From Rhabdothermincola sediminis (GTDB lineage Bacteria; Actinomycetota; Acidimicrobiia; Acidimicrobiales; Acidimicrobilacustridaceae), in assembly GCF_014805525.1 (NCBI RefSeq), contig NZ_JACFSZ010000002.1, positions 1 to 64,000 of the forward strand: 64,000 nt of DNA. Direction: 5' to 3'. Shown here one piece after another: positions 60,785 through 64,000 of the stretch. The translations under genes were made by a program, and so were the position numbers. The notes below the pieces were generated by a model. It saw only the letters and a program-made list of their open reading frames with translations, was not told where the DNA came from and did not search any database. Every line of letters begins with the position of its first letter. Position 1 is the stretch's first letter.

Positions 60785-60798
60785 TAGAACGTGTTCTA
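60785..60798. promoter_or_regulatory. KstR-like operator TAGAACGTGTTCTA
   Basis: A mirror-perfect palindrome apart from the two central bases, matching TNNAACNNGTTNNA. It lies upstream of the EchA19-like operon and just downstream of the stop of the SDR at 60838. Confidence 0.65.
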
Positions 60799-60837
60799 TT
60801 GTCGTGCCAGCACCCCCAGCAGGCGCACCGGGTGCGC

Positions 60838-61602
60838 TCACACGTGGTCGGGCCGCACCAGCGCATCGGTGCCCCCGTCGGCGAAGAGGATGCTGCCGTG
60901 GACGAACGACGCCACCGGCGACAACAGCACCGCCACCAGCCCGGCGATCTCGTCGGGCTCGGCACGCCGGCCGAGCGGGACCGGCAGGGCATCGACGAGC
61001 GGCCCGAGGACCGGGTCGTCGATCGATTGCTGCAGCAACGGCGTGAGCACCGGACCAGGGGCGATGGCGTTGAGCCGCACCCCCTGCTGCCCCCAGCTCT
61101 GGGCCCGACGGCGGACTGCCCGGGCGAGCGCCTGCTTGGTCATGCCGTACACCGACGCCCCGTCGAAACGGGCGGCGAGCTCCGAGGCGGCCAGCTCGTC
61201 GTCTCCCAGCATGGCATCCAGCAGCGACGGGTCGTCCATGGGCACCAGGCCGATCGAGTTCGAGGAGATGGCGACCGCGGCGGGCGACGGCCCACCGGCG
61301 AGCATCGGGAAGAGCCCGTCGAGCAGGCGGATGGCGCCGAAGTAGTTGACGGCCACGATCCGCGACACCGGGGTGGTGGTGGGGCCGAGGCCCGCACAGG
61401 CGACGACCGCGTCGAGGGTGCCGCCGCTCAGGCGCTCCACGGCGTCGATCGCCGCCGCTCGCCCGTCGGGGGCCGAGAGATCGGCCTCGATCTCCTCCCC
61501 CTGCAGGTCGATTCCGAGCACCCGGTCGCAATCCGCCTCGAGGCGGCGCCTGATGGCCGCGCCCATCCCTGATGCCGAGCCGGTAACCACGACGGTTCGC
61601 AT
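60838..61602 (-). CDS. Short-chain dehydrogenase/reductase
   Basis: 254 residues. RTVVVTGSASGMGAAIRRRL (GSASGMG), ISSNSIGLVPMDD and YGMTKQALARAVRRRAQSWG as the active-site Tyr-Lys. The Asn-rich middle motif is changed (CAGLGPTT), as in some sterol-type SDRs. It ends with ILFADGGTDALVRPDHV. ATG 61602 is 15 bp from the KstR-like palindrome at 61618, shared with the divergent decarboxylase-like gene. Confidence 0.86.
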   Translation of the reverse strand: MRTVVVTGSASGMGAAIRRRLEADCDRVLGIDLQGEEIEADLSAPDGRAAAIDAVERLSGGTLDAVVACAGLGPTTTPVSRIVAVNYFGAIRLLDGLFPMLAGGPSPAAVAISSNSIGLVPMDDPSLLDAMLGDDELAASELAARFDGASVYGMTKQALARAVRRRAQSWGQQGVRLNAIAPGPVLTPLLQQSIDDPVLGPLVDALPVPLGRRAEPDEIAGLVAVLLSPVASFVHGSILFADGGTDALVRPDHV

Positions 61603-61617
61603 GGCAGGCCAGCCTAC

Positions 61618-61631
61618 TGGAACGTGTTCTA
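61618..61631. promoter_or_regulatory. KstR-like operator TGGAACGTGTTCTA
   Basis: Matches TNNAACNNGTTNNA and lies between the divergent SDR (start 61602) and decarboxylase-like (start 61642) genes, about 10-16 bp from each start. Confidence 0.62.
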
Positions 61632-61641
61632 GTCTCTGGTC

Positions 61642-62385
61642 GTGACCCTCACCCGAGCCGCCCCGACCCCCAACAGCTTCGAGCTCGACGGCGAGCGCAT
61701 CGCGGTGCCGGTCGAGGTCCGCTCGGCCAAGATGGTGGCCGCCCAGTTCCTCGTGGACGCCGCTGCCGCCCAGTCGCTCATCGACTACTCCGGCCTGCGG
61801 GTGGCACGCCAGCGCGGTGATCGAGCCATCTGCGCCCTGTCCGCCGTGCAGTACACCGACAACGACCTGGGTCCCTACCACGAGTTCGCGGTGGCGCTGG
61901 TGGTGGAGCCTCACGACGCCGAGCCGGGATTCCGGCCGTCGCTCACCCGGGTGACGACGTTCATCCACCGGTTGCCCGTCAACCAGGAGTTCACCTGCCG
62001 GGTCGGTCGCGGCCTGTGGGGCTTCCCCAAGTGGGTGACCGAGATCGACTACCTGGAGAGCGGGGGCTTCACCCGCTGCCGCATCAGCGAGGGCGGCGAG
62101 CCCGTGCTGGCCTTCGACGTGGCCCCGGGATGGGTTCCGCTGCCCGGCGGCGAGGTCGAGATGGCCTGCTACTCCTGGGCCGACGGGGTCCTCCGGCGCA
62201 CCCCGTGGGTCACCCGGAGCCGCCACCTGCGGGCCCGCCCGGGCGGTGCCACCCTGTACCTCGGTGACGGCCACCCCATGGCCGGCGAGCTCCGGGCGCT
62301 CGGGCTGCCGAAGCGGGCGTTGATGAGCACCGGCACCCCCCTGATGACGGCCACCTTCGGGGCCCCCGAGATCATCGAGCGCTGA
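61642..62385 (+). CDS. Acetoacetate-decarboxylase-like protein
   Basis: 247 residues. ADC-family pattern: VAAQFLVDAAAAQSLIDYSG, YTDNDLGPYHEFAVALVVEP, the GLWGFPKWVTEID segment with a Lys at the place where the family's Schiff-base Lys is expected, and RRTPWVTRSRHLRARPGGAT near the end. Many members are not true decarboxylases but cyclases or isomerases of enamine chemistry. GTG 61642 lies 10 bp after the KstR-like palindrome, so it is likely in the steroid regulon. Confidence 0.8.
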   Translation: MTLTRAAPTPNSFELDGERIAVPVEVRSAKMVAAQFLVDAAAAQSLIDYSGLRVARQRGDRAICALSAVQYTDNDLGPYHEFAVALVVEPHDAEPGFRPSLTRVTTFIHRLPVNQEFTCRVGRGLWGFPKWVTEIDYLESGGFTRCRISEGGEPVLAFDVAPGWVPLPGGEVEMACYSWADGVLRRTPWVTRSRHLRARPGGATLYLGDGHPMAGELRALGLPKRALMSTGTPLMTATFGAPEIIER

Positions 62386-62451
62386 GCGCGACCACCCCGT
62401 CCGGCGGCCCCGCTCCTGCCGTCGACGTGGTCCGCCCGAGCCGAGGGACGC

Positions 62452-63219
62452 TCAGGCCCGCTCAAGCGCGTCGATGCGAGCCCACAGCAGGCCCGGTGCG
62501 AACCGGCGCAGCCGCCACAGGGTCGCCGTGCCCCGTCCCGGAAAGGCGAACGGCCGGCCCTCGTCGAGCGCCTGCTCGATGCTGTCGAGCACCTCCTCGG
62601 GACGAATACGTGGTGTGCGCGCCAGCGCTCTCGGGCCACGATCACCGATCTGGTCGAGCAACGGCGTATCGACCACCGGCGGGCAGGCGCACACGATGCG
62701 CACGCCACTGCCGCGGTGCTCGTGCCAGAGCGTCTCGGTCAGCGACACCACCGCGGCCTTGCTGGCCGAGTATCCCCCGAGCCGCTGGCTCGGCAGCCAG
62801 CCGGCGAGGGACCCGTACTGGATGAGATCCCCACTCCCCCGCTCCAGCATCCCGGGCAGCGTGAGCCGGGTGACGTTGAGCAAGCCGACCACGTTGACCG
62901 CCAGGAGCTCCTCGATCTCGTCCACCGGCTGCTCGACGAGCAGGCCCGCGGGAGCGACGGCCGCCGCGTTGACCACTCGATCGAGCGGTCCCCACCGGTC
63001 CTCGATCTCGCACACCGCCCGCTCGACGGCGTCGTGGTCGCGCACGTCGCAGACGATGGGATGGATCTGGGGGGCGTGGCGGGCGGTGAGCTCGAGCCCT
63101 CGGCGGTCGACGTCGATGGCGGCGACCCGCACGCCCGCCGCAGCCAACCGCCAGGCGGACAGCTGGCCCATCCCGCTACCGGCACCGGTGATCAGCGCAG
63201 TGCGACCGGAGAAGGGCAC
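62452..63219 (-). CDS. Short-chain dehydrogenase/reductase
   Basis: 255 residues. TALITGAGSGMGQLSAWRLA (GAGSGMG), IDVDRRGLELTAR, YGSLAGWLPSQRLGGYSASK with the Ser and Tyr-Lys active site. A C-terminal extension WRLRRFAPGLLWARIDALER replaces the usual GG tail, as in classic SDRs of the mycobacterial Rv-type with helix-like C termini. GTG 63219 lies 2 bp after the stop of the upstream membrane gene at 63222, so they are co-translated. Confidence 0.86.
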   Translation of the reverse strand: MPFSGRTALITGAGSGMGQLSAWRLAAAGVRVAAIDVDRRGLELTARHAPQIHPIVCDVRDHDAVERAVCEIEDRWGPLDRVVNAAAVAPAGLLVEQPVDEIEELLAVNVVGLLNVTRLTLPGMLERGSGDLIQYGSLAGWLPSQRLGGYSASKAAVVSLTETLWHEHRGSGVRIVCACPPVVDTPLLDQIGDRGPRALARTPRIRPEEVLDSIEQALDEGRPFAFPGRGTATLWRLRRFAPGLLWARIDALERA

Positions 63220-63221
63220 GG

Positions 63222-63623
63222 TCAGTCGACCTTCTGGCGTGACCTGGTGGCGGCGCGCAGGATGGACTCGATGTTCTGGAGCACCTCGACGCTGCGATCG
63301 GCCTGGGCCCGCTGCTCGTACACCATGCGGATGAGCCAGAAGCGGACGTAGCGGGTGAGCGAGTAGCGGACGAACAGCGCCGCGCCGGCGATGATCAACC
63401 CCAACCCCAGTACGCCACCCGAGATCAGGTAGGGGAACTGCTCGGCGGGGTACGCGGTGCCCGACGCCCCCCACCAGCCGATCAGGATGGCAATCAGCCC
63501 GAGGACGGGCAGCACCATCCCGGCGATGAGCCAGAGTCGCTCGTTGGCGTCCTCGGGAGGACGCAGGTCCATGGACGCCAGCTCGTCCTTGAACTCCTCG
63601 ATGCGTTGCCGGTTGCTCTCCAT
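63222..63623 (-). CDS. Small membrane protein, function unknown
   Basis: 133 residues. N-terminal acidic helix (RQRIEEFKDELASMDLRPPE), then two hydrophobic segments (LIAGMVLPVLGLIAILIGWW; GGVLGLGLIIAGAALFVRYS), an amphipathic segment RYVRFWLIRMVYEQRAQADR and a basic tail. ATG 63623 has GGGAGGAG upstream. Unknown function; it sits in an operon with the SDR at 62452, 2 bp apart. Confidence 0.7.
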   Translation of the reverse strand: MESNRQRIEEFKDELASMDLRPPEDANERLWLIAGMVLPVLGLIAILIGWWGASGTAYPAEQFPYLISGGVLGLGLIIAGAALFVRYSLTRYVRFWLIRMVYEQRAQADRSVEVLQNIESILRAATRSRQKVD

Positions 63624-63690
63624 CGCTCCTCCCGTGTGCGCCTCATGACGAGGCACGTCTCCTCCAGCCGATCGACTTCCGCCAGCGCCC

Positions 63691-64000
63691 TCAGCCACCG
63701 AGGTACGCCGCCGAGAGCTCCTCCTCCAGCTCGCTCGGGGCTCCCAGCTTCACGACCTCACCGTGCAACATGATCGCAGCCAGGTCGGCGACGCCGAGCA
63801 CGGTGCGCGCGAACTGCTCCACCACCAGGATCGACACGCCGGTGCGGGCGATCTGGCGTACCGCGTCGTAGAGCTCCTCCACGATGAGCGGCGCCAGCCC
63901 CATCGAGAGCTCGTCGAGCAGCAGCAGCGCCGGATCGCTGGCGAGCCCCCGGGCCAGCGCGAGCATCTGCTGCTCACCACCTGAGAGCGTGCCCGCCAGC
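63691..64000 (-). CDS. ABC transporter ATPase (LivF-like), C-terminal part
   Basis: Only the C-terminal part is in the window: signature LSGGEQQ, MLALARGLASDPALLLLDEL with Walker B, SMGLAPLIVEELYDAV and VVEQFARTVLGVADLAAIML. These are LivF-type features. It continues past the right edge. A second branched-chain-type transporter probably follows, besides the one at 47213. Confidence 0.88.
   Translation of the reverse strand, partial: LAGTLSGGEQQMLALARGLASDPALLLLDELSMGLAPLIVEELYDAVRQIARTGVSILVVEQFARTVLGVADLAAIMLHGEVVKLGAPSELEEELSAAYLGG

Noticed and set aside
62452-63474. Extended N terminus of the SDR frame to 63474
   Set aside because: It would overlap the membrane-protein gene at 63222-63623 almost entirely; the Rossmann motif begins right after GTG 63219.
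1-64000. CRISPR arrays, tRNA or rRNA genes
   Set aside because: No evenly spaced direct repeats, and no recognisable CCA-ended cloverleaf or rRNA segment noticed on either strand.

Overview
This is a high-GC window with dense, often overlapping genes, many GTG starts and several leaderless-looking promoters. The gene content is CoA-thioester catabolism: acyl-CoA dehydrogenases, FadD-type ligases, enoyl-CoA hydratases, short-chain dehydrogenases, an SCP-x-like thiolase with a DUF35 partner, a WS/DGAT acyltransferase and an F420-type (LLM) oxidoreductase. All of this fits an actinobacterium, plausibly of the Acidimicrobiia or a related lineage that degrades lipids or steroids. The lineage is inferred from gene types, not from a marker gene. 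No rRNA, tRNA, CRISPR array or replication origin was seen.

Layout. 1-2.7 kb: a secreted protein and a lipoprotein gene split by a complete IS3-family (IS407-group-like) element with a 4-bp target duplication. 2.8-11 kb: two similar modules, each a divergent pair of acyl-CoA dehydrogenase genes around one operator; a hydratase and CoA-transferase follow the first and an LLM oxidoreductase follows the second. 11-16.5 kb: an HNH-endonuclease relic, a thiolase, an ADP-forming acyl-CoA synthetase and a thiolase-like/DUF35 pair. 16.5-19.3 kb: a 910-residue GNAT plus acyl-CoA synthetase-like fusion. 19.4-25.2 kb: two amidohydrolases, two SDRs, a MaoC-like dehydratase and an enoyl-CoA hydratase. 25.2-29 kb: TetR, ligase and a family-5 solute-binding lipoprotein. 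29-32.6 kb: MFS, thioesterase and a fused ETF beta-alpha. 32.6-36 kb: 2-hydroxyacid dehydrogenase, class II aldolase, DUF2007, AhpD-like and TenA/PqqC-like genes. 36-42.6 kb: hydantoinase B and A, gluconate-dehydrogenase-subunit-3-like and GMC oxidoreductase. 42.6-47 kb: a phosphorylase relic, a CDGSH protein, an acyl-CoA dehydrogenase/ligase pair and a divergent TetR. 47-52.5 kb: a complete branched-chain-type ABC importer with a fused permease. 52.5-55.4 kb: an esterase and a WS/DGAT. 55.4-63.2 kb: FadD19-like ligase, aldehyde dehydrogenase, EchA19-like hydratase, SDRs and an acetoacetate-decarboxylase-like protein. The window ends inside another LivF-type ATPase gene.

Regulation is the most striking aspect. 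A palindrome TGAC-N6-GTCA, often extended to CCTGAC-N6-GTCAGG, occurs at least eleven times between 3.9 and 47.2 kb. Every copy I found lies between genes at a promoter, usually between divergent genes, which suggests one regulon covering most of the catabolic genes. A TetR gene at 46.4 kb has two copies at its own divergent promoter and is the best candidate regulator. From 55 kb on, a different palindrome takes over (TNNAACNNGTTNNA, the published KstR consensus), in front of genes resembling the mycobacterial KstR-regulated fadD19 and echA19.

Inferred biology: import by the ABC system, activation by ligases, oxidation by acyl-CoA dehydrogenases that pass electrons to the fused ETF, hydration, dehydrogenation, and thiolytic or retro-aldol cleavage. 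The actual substrate is not shown by the sequence; sterol side chains or other branched or alicyclic acids are plausible.
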